Notes under the pieces: model-generated
Seen by the model: only the letters and a program-made list of their open reading frames with translations
What the model was told of the DNA's origin: nothing
Databases searched by the model: none
Origin: DASWOJ01 sp964242325
Lineage (GTDB): Bacteria; Pseudomonadota; Alphaproteobacteria; Acetobacterales; Acetobacteraceae
Direction: 5' to 3'
DNA: 64,000 nucleotides
NCBI GenBank assembly: GCA_964242325.1
Contig: CAXTCI010000003.1
Coordinates: forward strand, 1-64,000
Shown: positions 17,306 to 26,046 of the stretch, piece by piece
How the letters are laid out: each line of letters begins with the position of its first letter
Numbering within the stretch: the stretch's first letter is position 1
Translations under genes and position numbers: made by a program

Positions 17306-18689
17306 ATTGCGCCGCCTCCTGTCCGGCGATGCGTCCGAACACCGTGCCGATAGCCATGCCGAACCCCGCCAGGTAACCCCGCCCGAGGATGCTGCCGGCC
17401 ATGATCTCGCCCGAGGCGAACAGGTTGGCCGCCGGCCGGCCGTCCTCCATGATCACCTGCGCCCGCTCGTTCACCCGCACGCCCAGGTAGGTGAAGGTAA
17501 TGCCGGGCCGCAGTGGATAGCCAATGAACGGCGGCTCCGCGATCGGCCGCGCCCAGTTGGTCTTGGGCGGGTCCAGCCCCTCGGTATGGACGCCGTCCAG
17601 CCGGCTGCTGTCGAAGATGCCGGGCTGGCAGGCGGCGTTGAAGGCCTCGACGGTCGCCGTGACCGCGGCGGGATCGAGGCCGAGCTTGGCCGCCAGCTCC
17701 CCGATGGTGGCCGCCTTGATGGCGGGGAAGACGGAGGGCATGAAAAGCCGCTCGCTCCGGCTGTCGATGATGCTGTAGGCGACCTGGTCCGGCTGCTGCG
17801 CCACCAGGCGGCCCCAGATGGCGTAGCGCTTGGGCCAGACGTCCTGGCCCTCGTCGTAGAAGCGCTGGCCGTGCCGGTTCACCACGACCGAGAACGGCAC
17901 GCAGTCCAGCCGCGTGACGATGCCGCCGTCGAACTTGGGGGAGCGGCCGTCAATGGCGACGGCATGGCACTGCTTGGGATCGCCGACGGAAGCCACCCCC
18001 TGTTGCAGCAGGTTCCGCAGCACGCGGCCGGTGGCGTAGGGCGTGCCGCGTATCAGAAAGTTCTCCGCGGCGTCGCCCCAGGCTTCCTTCAACCACTCGA
18101 TGTTGGCCTGGAAGCCGCCGGAGGACACCACGACGACCTTGCCGCGCACCTCCAGGGGAAAGCCATGGCTGGTGACGGTGATATGGCGGACGAAGCCGTC
18201 ATCGAGGTTGATCGCCTGCACCTCGGTGTCATACAGCACCTTCACGCCCAGGCGCTCGGCGGTGGCATAGTAGGCGTTCACCAGCGCCTTGCCGCCGCCC
18301 AGGAAGAAGGCGTTGGTGCGGGACAGGTTCAGCGTGCCGGTCAGCGACGGCTGGAAGCGGACGCCGCAGCGGGCCATGAAGGGCAGGGCGTCCTGGGTGG
18401 CGCGTATGGTCAGCCGGGCCAGGTGCTCGTCGGTTTCGCCGCCGGTGACCCGCAGCAGGTCATCCCAGTATTCGTCCTCAAGGTAGCTGTCGGTCAGCAC
18501 CTCCGTCGGCGCGGCGTGCATGGCGCGCAGGTTGCGGGTGTGCCGGCTGTTGCCGCCGCGCATGGCCTTCGGCGCGTGCTCCAGCACCAGGACGGAGGCG
18601 CCGGCCTCCCGCGCGGTGACTGCCGCAGTCAGGGCGGCATTGCCGCCGCCGACGATCACAACGTCATAGGTCAGCGCCGCATCCGTCAT
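17292..18689 (-). CDS. tcuA: FAD-dependent tricarballylate dehydrogenase
   Basis: Flavoprotein, 465 aa, oxidising tricarballylate to cis-aconitate, which enters the TCA cycle. The FAD dinucleotide fold is at the N-terminus (YDVVIVGGGNAALTAAVTA). The fumarate reductase/succinate dehydrogenase-type core shows RGGNSRHTRNLR, VVVVSSGGFQAN and a C-terminal FAD-binding GRGYLAGFGMAIGTVFGR. I use the ATG at 18689 (MTDAALTYD), which puts the GxGxxA fold at the very start as in homologues; the upstream frame extension to 18758 is unlikely. Overlaps tcuB. An FCD-type GntR regulator gene lies just upstream on the same strand. Confidence 0.93.
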   Translation of the reverse strand: MTDAALTYDVVIVGGGNAALTAAVTAREAGASVLVLEHAPKAMRGGNSRHTRNLRAMHAAPTEVLTDSYLEDEYWDDLLRVTGGETDEHLARLTIRATQDALPFMARCGVRFQPSLTGTLNLSRTNAFFLGGGKALVNAYYATAERLGVKVLYDTEVQAINLDDGFVRHITVTSHGFPLEVRGKVVVVSSGGFQANIEWLKEAWGDAAENFLIRGTPYATGRVLRNLLQQGVASVGDPKQCHAVAIDGRSPKFDGGIVTRLDCVPFSVVVNRHGQRFYDEGQDVWPKRYAIWGRLVAQQPDQVAYSIIDSRSERLFMPSVFPAIKAATIGELAAKLGLDPAAVTATVEAFNAACQPGIFDSSRLDGVHTEGLDPPKTNWARPIAEPPFIGYPLRPGITFTYLGVRVNERAQVIMEDGRPAANLFASGEIMAGSILGRGYLAGFGMAIGTVFGRIAGQEAAQYASN

Positions 18690-18718
18690 GCCCCTGTTGT
18701 CCCCAATTGTCTGCCCCG

Positions 18719-18740
18719 ATTGTATACGGTGGGATACCGT
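18719..18740. promoter_or_regulatory. Candidate GntR operator in front of tcuA
   Basis: Between gntR and tcuA, 30-50 bases before the tcuA start, lies ATTGTATACGGTGGGATACCG. It contains TTGTATAC, like half-sites bound by FCD-family GntR proteins, and an inverted repeat ACGGT-N5-ACCGT (18726-18740). The location fits a repressor site for the tcu genes. Sequence is seen; binding is inferred. Confidence 0.4.
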
Positions 18741-18769
18741 CTCTGCGCTGGGCGTCACGGAGTCAAGCG

Positions 18770-19411
18770 CTACGTGCGGCCCTGCAGCTCAATCCTGGTG
18801 CGGAAGGCGTTTTGTATGTGGGCGCGCGCAGCCGCCTCCGCGGCGTCGGGATCACGACCGGCGATCCCGGCGACGATGGCTGCGTGTTCCTCGACGGACC
18901 GGGCAGCCCGGCCCGGCGCCCCAAGCGTCGTGCCGGCCAGCAGGGCCAGCGACAGCCGCAACGTTTCCAGCGCAGTGTTCAAGTAGCGGTTGCGCGCCAT
19001 GTCCCTGACCTGGTGGTGGAACTGCCGGTTGGTTTGCGCCAGGCGCGCCGGGTCGGCTGTCAGGCCCTGGTCGCCCTCCACCATGCGCTGCAGCACGCCG
19101 ATCTCGACGGTCGTGGCGTGCTGGGCCGCCAGCCGTGCCGCAGTGCCCTCCAGCACCTCCCGCAGCAGATACATCTCGGCAACCTCGCCGTAGCTCAGTG
19201 CCGCGACGACGGCGCCGTGGTGCGGCTCATGCTGGACCAGGCCCTGCAGCTCCAGCCGCTTGAGCGCCTCGCGCACCGGCGTCCGGCTGATGTCGAAACG
19301 CTGCGCCAGCTCCGCTTCCCGCAGGCGCGTGCCCGGCGGCAGGCGGCCGTTCTCGATCTCGGTCAGAAGCAGGTCGTAAGCTCCGGAGGCGCTGGAGCGG
19401 CTGGCAGTCAT
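18770..19411 (-). CDS. GntR-family regulator, FCD subfamily, of the tcu operon
   Basis: Repressor-type DNA-binding protein, 213 aa. The N-terminal winged helix-turn-helix is clear (PPGTRLREAELAQRF, then SRTPVREALKRLE LQGLV). The C-terminal FCD ligand domain has the metal/carboxylate-site residues in NRQFHHQVRDMA and VEEHAAIVAGI. Such domains bind organic acids, which suits tricarballylate or cis-aconitate as inducer. The ATG at 19411 has GGAA about 9 bases upstream. In Salmonella the tcu regulator is a LysR protein, so this is a different control element. Divergent from a peptide-type binding-protein gene. Confidence 0.9.
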   Translation of the reverse strand: MTASRSSASGAYDLLLTEIENGRLPPGTRLREAELAQRFDISRTPVREALKRLELQGLVQHEPHHGAVVAALSYGEVAEMYLLREVLEGTAARLAAQHATTVEIGVLQRMVEGDQGLTADPARLAQTNRQFHHQVRDMARNRYLNTALETLRLSLALLAGTTLGAPGRAARSVEEHAAIVAGIAGRDPDAAEAAARAHIQNAFRTRIELQGRT

Positions 19412-19468
19412 ACGGCGGTGTTCCGTGTTGCGATCGTGGTGGTGTCCCCCGGCGCAGCCAGCAAAACA

Positions 19469-19480
19469 ATGCCGCGGCAT
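19469..19480. promoter_or_regulatory. Perfect 12-bp palindrome in a divergent promoter region
   Basis: ATGCCGCGGCAT is a perfect palindrome midway between the divergent starts at 19411 (GntR) and 19531 (binding protein). It is a plausible dimeric operator, for example for autoregulation by the GntR protein. CG-rich palindromes also arise by chance in such DNA. Confidence 0.35.
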
Positions 19481-19530
19481 GAGGCTTGCAAAGATTTTCC
19501 CAAGCTGAAGCCGCTCACCGGAGAACCGCC

Positions 19531-21108
19531 ATGCGACGTCGAACCCTCTTGGGCGCCGGAATGGCAGGCGCCGCCGCGCTCGCGCGCCCGTCCATCGTGC
19601 GGGCGCAATCCGCGACCACGCTGCGCTTCGTCCCCTATGCCGACCTCGCCTTGCTCGACCCGGCCGTCAGTGCCTTCGTGACGCGCAACCACGTGCTCAT
19701 GGTGTTCGACACCCTGTTCGGCGTGGACGAGGCCGGAACGGCGCAGCCGCAGATGCTGGCGGGCTACACCACCGAGCCGGACGGCCTGACCTGGACCCTG
19801 ACGCTGCGCGACGGGCTGCGTTTCCATGACGGCAGCCCGGTGCTGGCGCGCGACGCCGTGGCCAGCATCCGGCGCTGGTGGGTGTCCGATGCCTTTGGCC
19901 AGGCATTGGCCGCCGCGACGGACGACCTGTCCGCCCCTGATGACCGCACGATCCGCTTCCGCCTGCGCCGCCGCTTCCACCTGTTGCCCGATGCCCTGGC
20001 GCATCCCACCAACACCATGTGCGCCATCATGCCGGAGCGCCTGGCCGCCACCCCGGCCAGCAGCCGGCTGAACGAGATGGTCGGCAGCGGCCCGTTCCGC
20101 TACCTGCCGGCGGAGCGCGTGCCCGGCGCCCGCAACGTTTATGCCCGCTTCGATAACTACGTGCCGCGGGGGGGCACGCCGTCGTTCACCGCCGGGCCGC
20201 GCACCGTGCACTTCGACCGCGTGGAGTGGCTCACCACCCCCGATCCCGCCACCCAGGTCGCGGCGCTGCAAGCGGGCGAGGTGGATTGGGTGGAGCAGCC
20301 CCTGATGGACCTGGTGCCCTCGCTGCAGGCCAACCGGGCGCTGCGGGTGGAGGTGGTGGAGACCAAGGGCCTGATCGGCTTCCTGCGCTTCAACCAGCTA
20401 TTCCCACCTTTCGACAACCCGGCGATCCGCCGCGCGGTGCTGCGGGCGGTGAACCAGCGCGAGTTCATGGAGGCCGTGGTAGGCGACAATGCCCCGTTCG
20501 ACACCCATTGCGGCCTGTTCACCACCGGCACGCCGCTGGCGAACGACGCGGGGATGGAGGCGCTGAGCGGCGCCCACGCCATCGACGGGCTGCGGCGCGA
20601 GCTGGAAGCGGCGGGCTACAAGGGTGAGCGCATCATCTATCTTGAGCCGACGGACGTGCCGCGCATCAACGCCATTGCCGAGGTCGGCGCCAGTATGCTC
20701 CGGAAGCTCGGCATGAACGTTGATGTCGTCGCCACCGACTGGGGCACCACCGTCCAGCGCTCGGTCAGCCGCAAGCCGCCGGACGGGGGCGGCTGGCACA
20801 TGTTCGCCGCGTTCTCCGGCGGCTGGGATATGATCAACCCCGGCGGCCACCAACTGATGCGCGGCAACGGCGATAACGCCTACAACGGCTGGCCCACGCT
20901 GCCAAAGCTGGAAGCGCTGCGCGACGAGTGGCTGCAGGCGGAGGACCAAGCGGCGCAGCTCGCCCTGGCGCGCAGGATGCAGGAGCAGGCGCTGCAAGAT
21001 GTGCCCTACCTGCCGGTGGGATCGTACTACCAGCCCGTCGCCTACAAGGCAGACCTGACCGGAGTTCCAAAAGGGTTGGTGCAGTTCACAGGCGTCAAGC
21101 GGGGCTGA
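19531..21108 (+). CDS. ABC transporter substrate-binding protein, peptide/nickel family 5
   Basis: Periplasmic binding protein, 525 aa, full length for the DppA/OppA/NikA family. The leader has twin arginines (MRRRTLLGAGMAGAAALA) and ends near VRAQS. Family markers are DPAVSAFVTRNHVLMVFDTL, GLTWTLTLRDGLRFHDG and VGSGPFRY. The ATG at 19531 follows a GGAG motif 7-10 bases upstream. No permease or ATPase genes lie next to it, so it is an orphan that must share a transporter encoded elsewhere. Its position opposite the tcu regulator may mean shared control. The ligand is unknown; related proteins carry peptides, glutathione, sugars or opines. Confidence 0.88.
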   Translation: MRRRTLLGAGMAGAAALARPSIVRAQSATTLRFVPYADLALLDPAVSAFVTRNHVLMVFDTLFGVDEAGTAQPQMLAGYTTEPDGLTWTLTLRDGLRFHDGSPVLARDAVASIRRWWVSDAFGQALAAATDDLSAPDDRTIRFRLRRRFHLLPDALAHPTNTMCAIMPERLAATPASSRLNEMVGSGPFRYLPAERVPGARNVYARFDNYVPRGGTPSFTAGPRTVHFDRVEWLTTPDPATQVAALQAGEVDWVEQPLMDLVPSLQANRALRVEVVETKGLIGFLRFNQLFPPFDNPAIRRAVLRAVNQREFMEAVVGDNAPFDTHCGLFTTGTPLANDAGMEALSGAHAIDGLRRELEAAGYKGERIIYLEPTDVPRINAIAEVGASMLRKLGMNVDVVATDWGTTVQRSVSRKPPDGGGWHMFAAFSGGWDMINPGGHQLMRGNGDNAYNGWPTLPKLEALRDEWLQAEDQAAQLALARRMQEQALQDVPYLPVGSYYQPVAYKADLTGVPKGLVQFTGVKRG

Positions 21109-21407
21109 CGGGTCTGGGATAACTTGGAACCGCGCCGTTCAGAACGTTTGAACCCCGATCGCGAGAGCCTCGCGCAGTAGCCGCGCGCCATGCCGGTGTT
21201 GGACCTCACCGTCCCGGTTGCAACGCCGCGGACGGCCATATGGCACCGCGGATGCCGCGTCACGGGACCACGGAGCCCAGGACTCCAACGCAAGCTGCGG
21301 GGCGGCAGCTCAACTCAGGGGTCCGATCCCCTTGGCGTCCTTGGAACAGGTGCCGCGAGTTCTGATATCCTATTCCCCGGGAACATCGAGACACGGAGGT
21401 AGCGGCG

Positions 21408-21671
21408 ATGGCGAGCGGTTGGGCCCCGGACGGGGCGGTCCAGGACCAGATTGACGATACCGTCAGGGACGGCGTGCTGCGGGCGCGTGCACGCATGCAG
21501 GCGGGCGAGGGCGCAACCCATTGCGTTGAATGCGGAGAGGAGATCCCCGAGGCGCGCCGCCGTGCATTGCCCGGCGTCCGGACCTGCATCGCGTGCCAGT
21601 CGGCCCATGACAGCCGTCCCGCGAACATCGGCTTCAACCGCCGGGGCAGCAAAGACAGCCAGCTCAAATAA
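21408..21671 (+). CDS. DksA/TraR-family C4-type zinc finger protein
   Basis: Small cytoplasmic protein, 87 aa, of the short DksA/TraR class that can bind in the RNA polymerase secondary channel. All four zinc cysteines are present: Cys39, Cys42, Cys60 and Cys63 (HCVECGEEIPEARR...TCIACQ). The N-terminal coiled coil is short, and I do not see the paired acidic tip residues of full-length DksA, so the role may differ (YbiI-like). GGAGGTAGCGGCG precedes the ATG. Convergent with the COG0523 GTPase gene, 34 bases apart. Confidence 0.88.
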   Translation: MASGWAPDGAVQDQIDDTVRDGVLRARARMQAGEGATHCVECGEEIPEARRRALPGVRTCIACQSAHDSRPANIGFNRRGSKDSQLK

Positions 21672-21705
21672 AGCCCTGCCTCAAGGCCCAATGGGACGGT
21701 TCACC

Positions 21706-22647
21706 TCACCCCGGTTCCGCACAGGCGCATCCGTCCATGATCCCGCTGATTTCCGCGGCGGAAAGGACACCGATCTCGGCGATGAACACGATGCGCGCCC
21801 GAGGTGCCCCGGGCGGCGTCGGCCCAGCCGGGGCTAGGGTCGCGCGCCCACCGGCGAGTTGGAACAGCATCTGGCGGCCAGGCTGCTCGACCGTCTCAAA
21901 GAAGCCCTTGGCCCTGGCGAGCCTAGGCGCAAGCTGACCGATGGCGCGTTGCAGGCGGGCCAGCGACACCGGTTGCTGAGAGACCCAACTAAGGGTCTCG
22001 AACCGCTCCATTGCCGGATGCCGCCGGCCCGGGTCGCGCGGCGCCGGTGCACGGTCGGGGTCTCCAGGAAACAGCAGCGCCGGGGGCACCTGGCCATGCC
22101 AGGCATCCACCAGGACCGCTGCTGGCTTGATCGCCGTCACGGCCCGGCGGATCAACTCCCGCCCGCCAGCGTCCGCCAGGTCCACCTTGCTCAGCGCCAC
22201 GATGTCCGCGGACCTGATCTGTGAACCAAGCAAAGCATCATCCAGCGCCTCAGCCGGCGCCGTCGCGTCCACCACGCACAGCACCGTCTCCAATGGCGCC
22301 TCCCGCCAGATCACGGGGTCCATGAGGTTGCGGACGATATCCGCGGGGTCGGCGACGCCGCTGGTCTCGATCACGATGGCCTCCGGGCGTGGGCTGCGCC
22401 GCAGGATCGCCGCAAGCGTGCGCAGCAGGTCGCCCTCCAGCGAGCAGCAGATGCAGCCGTTGGCCAGGCTGACAACCCCATCGCTGGCGCCGGCGATCAG
22501 CTCGGCGTCGATGTTGATGGCGCCGAAGTCGTTGACCACGGCAGCGATCCGCCGCCCCTCGGCATGGGCCAGCATGTGATTGACCACCGTGGTCTTGCCC
22601 GCACCCAGGAAGCCGGTGACAAGCAGGATCGGGACCGGCAAGCCCAT
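21706..22647 (-). CDS. COG0523 (CobW/ZigA/YeiR-like) GTPase, putative metallochaperone
   Basis: Cytoplasmic G3E-family GTPase, 313 aa, that delivers a metal ion to a client enzyme in studied homologues. Walker A is TGFLGAGKTTV (about 10-20), and the metal-binding CxCC motif is in NGCICCSLEGDLL. ETSGVADPADI and SKVDL are the switch and guanine-specificity motifs. The C-terminal CobW domain is present, and the chain ends in a Cys-containing tail (DGCACAEPG). The start ATG at 22647 shares one base with the stop of the upstream amidohydrolase gene (TGATG), so the two are translationally coupled. I infer that the D-aminoacylase-like enzyme, a metal-dependent hydrolase, is its client. Confidence 0.9.
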   Translation of the reverse strand: MGLPVPILLVTGFLGAGKTTVVNHMLAHAEGRRIAAVVNDFGAINIDAELIAGASDGVVSLANGCICCSLEGDLLRTLAAILRRSPRPEAIVIETSGVADPADIVRNLMDPVIWREAPLETVLCVVDATAPAEALDDALLGSQIRSADIVALSKVDLADAGGRELIRRAVTAIKPAAVLVDAWHGQVPPALLFPGDPDRAPAPRDPGRRHPAMERFETLSWVSQQPVSLARLQRAIGQLAPRLARAKGFFETVEQPGRQMLFQLAGGRATLAPAGPTPPGAPRARIVFIAEIGVLSAAEISGIMDGCACAEPG

Positions 22648-24137
22648 CAGCCGGCGGCGACGGGCCGGCGCACTGGCTGGCCCGGCCGCGCCGCCACGTC
22701 CATCACCCCGTCGGTGATCACCGGCTGCCCACGGACCAGGAGGTGCCTGACGCCCTCCGCCGGGCGGTTCATCGCCGAGAACTCGGCCCGGTCGGTCAGC
22801 GTATCCAAGTCGAACACCACCACGTCGGCATCCGCGCCCGGCTGCAGCCGCCCCTTGGCGTGCATGGCGGGCGTGCTGGCCTCCAGGATCTCGGCTGGAA
22901 TTGACGTGCACTTGCGTATCCCGTCCAGCAGCGAGACCGCCTGGCGCTCACGCACCCAATGGCGCAGGAAGCGGGTGAACGTGCCGGCGGACCGCGGATG
23001 CGACGTGGCGTCATCCGGCAGCGGCCAGGCGTCGCCGGTATAGGTCGTGCCATCCGCCAGGGACCACGGCATCGCATCCGACGCGATGGCCCCGCCGGGA
23101 TACAGCACCGACATGTCCAGCATCGCGCGGTGACGCTCGTTGTTCTCGGTATCCAGGATGTGCCACAGCACCAGGGTCGAGGGTTCCTCCGCCTGCGCCG
23201 CCAGCAGCTCCTCCCGGTTGCGGAACCGCCGCCCGTCGGTCACCCGCTGCACCGAGTCGTAGCCGGTGCCGTTCCTCGCCTCGAACTCGGGATCGCTGAA
23301 GAAAGCGGCGGCCAGCACGGTGGAGCCGGTGCCATAGGGATAAGCCTCCAGCGTGATCGGTAGGCCCTGCTGCTGCGCCTTCGCCACCAGTTCGGCGCAA
23401 CGCTCCACGTCCGTCTTGCTGGAGCTGTTGAAGTGGCAGATGTGCATGTGCGCCCCTGTGGCGCCGGCATAGCCAATCAGGCGGACATACGCCTCGACGG
23501 CGCTTTCCGGATCGACGCGCGACATGTAGGCGATGTGGGTGAAGGTCGGCACGCCATGCCCCGCCGCCAACTGGCACACCGCCGTAAGCTCCTGCACCCC
23601 GGCGCCGGGCGCATAGGCGTTCAGGATGCCGATGCCGATGCCGCCCTCGTCCAGGCCACGCCCGAGGCGCCCGAGTATCCCCGCCACCTCCGCTTCGCTG
23701 GCGACGTTCTCCACCCAGCGGCGGTCCCGCATGGCCCGGCCGAACGCTTCCAGCGAGGCTTCCTCGTTGGACCCGGTCATCGCGCCGATGCGGGCGAACG
23801 CCCAATTGGCCGAGGCGCCGTAGTTCAGTATCCGTCCCTGGGTGGCCTGGCGGCGATACCAGGCTGCGACCGGCATCACTCCCGCCTCCAGGTCGAGGGT
23901 CGTCGTCACCCCGTCGAAGGCCTGCATGCGGTCTGCGGGGATGGACTGGCCATGCGCGTGCAGGTCTATGAAGCCGGGGGCCACCACCAGCCCGGCGGCG
24001 TCAATGACCCGCTCGGCGCCGCCCAGCCCCGTCCCCACGGCGGCGATGCGGCCATCCAGCAGGGCCACGTCGCCCACGGCGTCCATCCCGCTCGCCGGGT
24101 CCACCACCCGGCCGCCTTTGATCACCAAGCCACTCAT
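22647..24137 (-). CDS. N-acyl-D-amino-acid deacylase-family amidohydrolase
   Basis: Metal-dependent amidohydrolase, 496 aa, related to D-aminoacylases and D-glutamate deacylases. Seen: the family opening VIKGGRVVDPASGMDAVGDV, metal ligands HAH in GFIDLHAHGQS, HICHFNSSSK, EAYPYGTGSTV and the catalytic Asp in IASDAMPWSLADG. It hydrolyses N-acyl, carbamoyl or ring-amide bonds in homologues; the substrate here is unknown. The ATG at 24137 (MSGLVIKGG) gives a normal N-terminus. Its stop overlaps the start of the COG0523 GTPase gene. Next upstream is an M20 peptidase gene on the same strand, so acylated amino acids or small peptides are likely substrates of the cluster. Confidence 0.88.
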   Translation of the reverse strand: MSGLVIKGGRVVDPASGMDAVGDVALLDGRIAAVGTGLGGAERVIDAAGLVVAPGFIDLHAHGQSIPADRMQAFDGVTTTLDLEAGVMPVAAWYRRQATQGRILNYGASANWAFARIGAMTGSNEEASLEAFGRAMRDRRWVENVASEAEVAGILGRLGRGLDEGGIGIGILNAYAPGAGVQELTAVCQLAAGHGVPTFTHIAYMSRVDPESAVEAYVRLIGYAGATGAHMHICHFNSSSKTDVERCAELVAKAQQQGLPITLEAYPYGTGSTVLAAAFFSDPEFEARNGTGYDSVQRVTDGRRFRNREELLAAQAEEPSTLVLWHILDTENNERHRAMLDMSVLYPGGAIASDAMPWSLADGTTYTGDAWPLPDDATSHPRSAGTFTRFLRHWVRERQAVSLLDGIRKCTSIPAEILEASTPAMHAKGRLQPGADADVVVFDLDTLTDRAEFSAMNRPAEGVRHLLVRGQPVITDGVMDVAARPGQPVRRPVAAG

Positions 24138-24246
24138 GTCGTCACCTCGCACGCCAAGAACCCGCACTCCCGCAGCCCGTCGCACGCACCGGGCTTACCT
24201 TCCCGCTGCGGTCACGCTGAACTCGCCGCAATCGTCTATCTTTGTC

Positions 24247-24296
24247 TCGGGCGGCTGCTCGTCAAAACAGCCCGAGGCCGGCCACGAGCAGCCCGA
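24247..24296. terminator. Hairpin between M20 peptidase and amidohydrolase genes
   Basis: TCGGGCGGCTGCTCGT (24247-24262) and ACGAGCAGCCCGA (24284-24296) pair as a strong stem with a GGC bulge, separated by 21 bases. It lies in the 179-base gap of a minus-strand gene series. No T-run follows on the minus strand, so it may act as an attenuator or RNA-stability element rather than a classic terminator. Confidence 0.4.
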
Positions 24297-24316
24297 ATAA
24301 GGACCGGGTAGAGGGT

Positions 24317-25495
24317 TCAAAGCCCCGCCCGTCCCAGGTTCATGATCGCACGGGCGCAGGACTGTGCACGGGGCACCAGGCTGTCCACCTCCAGGAACTC
24401 GTCCGCGGTGTGCGCCTTGCCGCCCACGGGACCCACGGCGCAGATCGTGGGCGCGCCCACCCCGGCGGTGAAGCCGCTATCGGCGCAGCCGCCGGTGAAC
24501 TCGCCCTCGACGTGCAGGCCGCTCGCTGCCGCGCTGTCAACATACAGGTCGAACAGGCGCTTGGCGTCGGCGGACTGCACCAGGGGCGCAAACTCGCCCT
24601 TGATGACCAGTTCGGACTTGGTGCCGGGCACATAGGCGCGCTCGATGATGGCGCCGATACGGGCCATCACGTCTTCGCGGTCGGCAGGCTCGACGTAGCG
24701 CAGGTCAATCTGGCCCTCTGCCCAGGGAGCGACCGTGTTGACGCTCTGCCCGCCGCTGATGAGCCCGACATTGAGGGTGATGCCGCGCCCGAGATCGGTC
24801 AGCGCATGGATCGCGGTGATCTTTTGCGCCAGTTCACCGATCGCGCTGATCCCGTCCTGGAAGCTGCCGCCGGAATGGGCGGCCTTGCCGGTTACGCGCA
24901 TCACCATGAACACGCCACCCTTGCGGCCGGTGACGACGTTGCCGGTGGCGCGGCCCGGCTCGCTGTTGAAGACGGCGCGGGCGTGCCGGGCTTCCGCCTC
25001 GATGACGGGGCGGCCTTCCGGGCTGCCGATCTCCTCGTCGCCGGTAAACAGGCCGACGAGCGGGGCCGGGCTGCCGCCGAACCGGGCGAATGCGGCGAGC
25101 ACGAAGCAGTTCATCACCAGCCCGGCCTTCATGTCGGCGACGCCAGGCCCGTAGGCACGGCCGTCCCGGATGGTGAAGGGTCGGCGGCCCACCTCGCCGC
25201 CGGGGAACACGGTGTCGCGGTGACCCATCAGGACGATGTTGCCGCCGGCGTTGGACGGCTCGGGGACCGGGACGGTGGCGCGCAGGCAGTCGCCGTACCG
25301 GGACTGCGGCAGATGCTCGACCGGGATGCCGTGTTCGGACAGGAACCGTTCCGCCACGGCGCCCACGGCGTCAATGCCGGGCTTGTCGTAGCTGCCGCTG
25401 TCGATATCGACCATCTCGCGCAGCAGGCCGATCATGGCGTCGTGCTGGGCGGCGAGCCAGCCGGTGATGGCGGCCTCGGGGGATTGGGCGTCCAT
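24317..25495 (-). CDS. M20-family metallopeptidase (glutamate carboxypeptidase-like)
   Basis: Zinc-dependent exopeptidase/amidohydrolase, 392 aa, close in type to carboxypeptidase G2. Zinc and catalytic residues are visible: MGHRDTVFPGG (His ligand and Asp), GVADMKAGLV (bridging Asp), LFTGDEEIGSPEG (catalytic Glu and ligand Glu), and the C-terminal GKAHTADEF (His ligand). The dimerisation domain lies between VTGKAAHSGG and DLRYVEP. I start it at the ATG at 25495 (MDAQSPEAA); the longer upstream frame is low-complexity noise. No signal peptide is seen, so it probably acts on imported peptides or acyl amino acids together with the neighbouring hydrolases. Confidence 0.9.
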   Translation of the reverse strand: MDAQSPEAAITGWLAAQHDAMIGLLREMVDIDSGSYDKPGIDAVGAVAERFLSEHGIPVEHLPQSRYGDCLRATVPVPEPSNAGGNIVLMGHRDTVFPGGEVGRRPFTIRDGRAYGPGVADMKAGLVMNCFVLAAFARFGGSPAPLVGLFTGDEEIGSPEGRPVIEAEARHARAVFNSEPGRATGNVVTGRKGGVFMVMRVTGKAAHSGGSFQDGISAIGELAQKITAIHALTDLGRGITLNVGLISGGQSVNTVAPWAEGQIDLRYVEPADREDVMARIGAIIERAYVPGTKSELVIKGEFAPLVQSADAKRLFDLYVDSAAASGLHVEGEFTGGCADSGFTAGVGAPTICAVGPVGGKAHTADEFLEVDSLVPRAQSCARAIMNLGRAGL

Positions 25496-26046
25496 GTTCG
25501 CGTCCTTGCTGGGTGGCTCTGGGGAGTGTGGCTGGACAAATCCTTGCGCGGAAGCGGGGCGGCGTCGAGACCCGTCGCACGGCCGCTTGGCGGCATGCCG
25601 TCGTGCTGCGCCTGGCGCAGACCGGACGCTGCCCCTGGCTGGAGGGCTCGTCGCAATATATGCCGGGATGGTGCGGCCCCTGCTGGTACCGGCCTTGCTG
25701 GCAGCCGCATCACGGCCCGCCAAACCGCCTGCGTCGGCAAGACTGGAATGCGCGGAACGCCCGCACCACTCTCCTCTGCTCAACACCGCGATAGCCTCGA
25801 TGCGATGTGGACGCGGCAACGGACCGGCGCGAACGTCTCTACAGCTTGGTGCTCACCAAGAACTCGGCGAGCTACGAGCGGCAGGTGCGTCAGCGGCAGA
25901 AGGATTCGAAGGACTTGGACCTGCTGGAACGCCAGCGGGTCATCGCAGGGCCGCGAATGGGGGACCGCAGCGACGGGCCACGCCGCCCTGAACACCCCCC
26001 GCCCGGGGGTTGCGTCACCGCCGTACCCAGCCGACGTTTAAAAGAT
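25496..26046. other. Divergent intergenic region, possible small coding remnant
   Basis: About 550 bases between the M20 gene (minus) and the creatininase gene (plus). From a GTG at 25807 the plus strand reads DRRERLYSLVLTKNSASYE and then QRQKDSKDLDLLERQRV, with G/C at most third positions and a charged, helical character. After about 25960 the frame turns into Pro/Arg-rich noise and overlaps the next gene. It could be a short real gene or a remnant; I recognise no family. Confidence 0.3.

Noticed and set aside
17208..18986. A 592-codon plus-strand frame
   Set aside because: Antisense to tcuA and part of tcuB, with no recognisable domains.
21317..21332. Hairpin AGGGG-TCCGAT-CCCCT resembling a tRNA T-arm
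   Set aside because: No matching acceptor, D or anticodon arms nearby, and the loop lacks TTC; taken as a chance hairpin.
24242..26041. A 599-codon plus-strand frame
   Set aside because: Antisense to the M20 peptidase gene, which has all catalytic residues.
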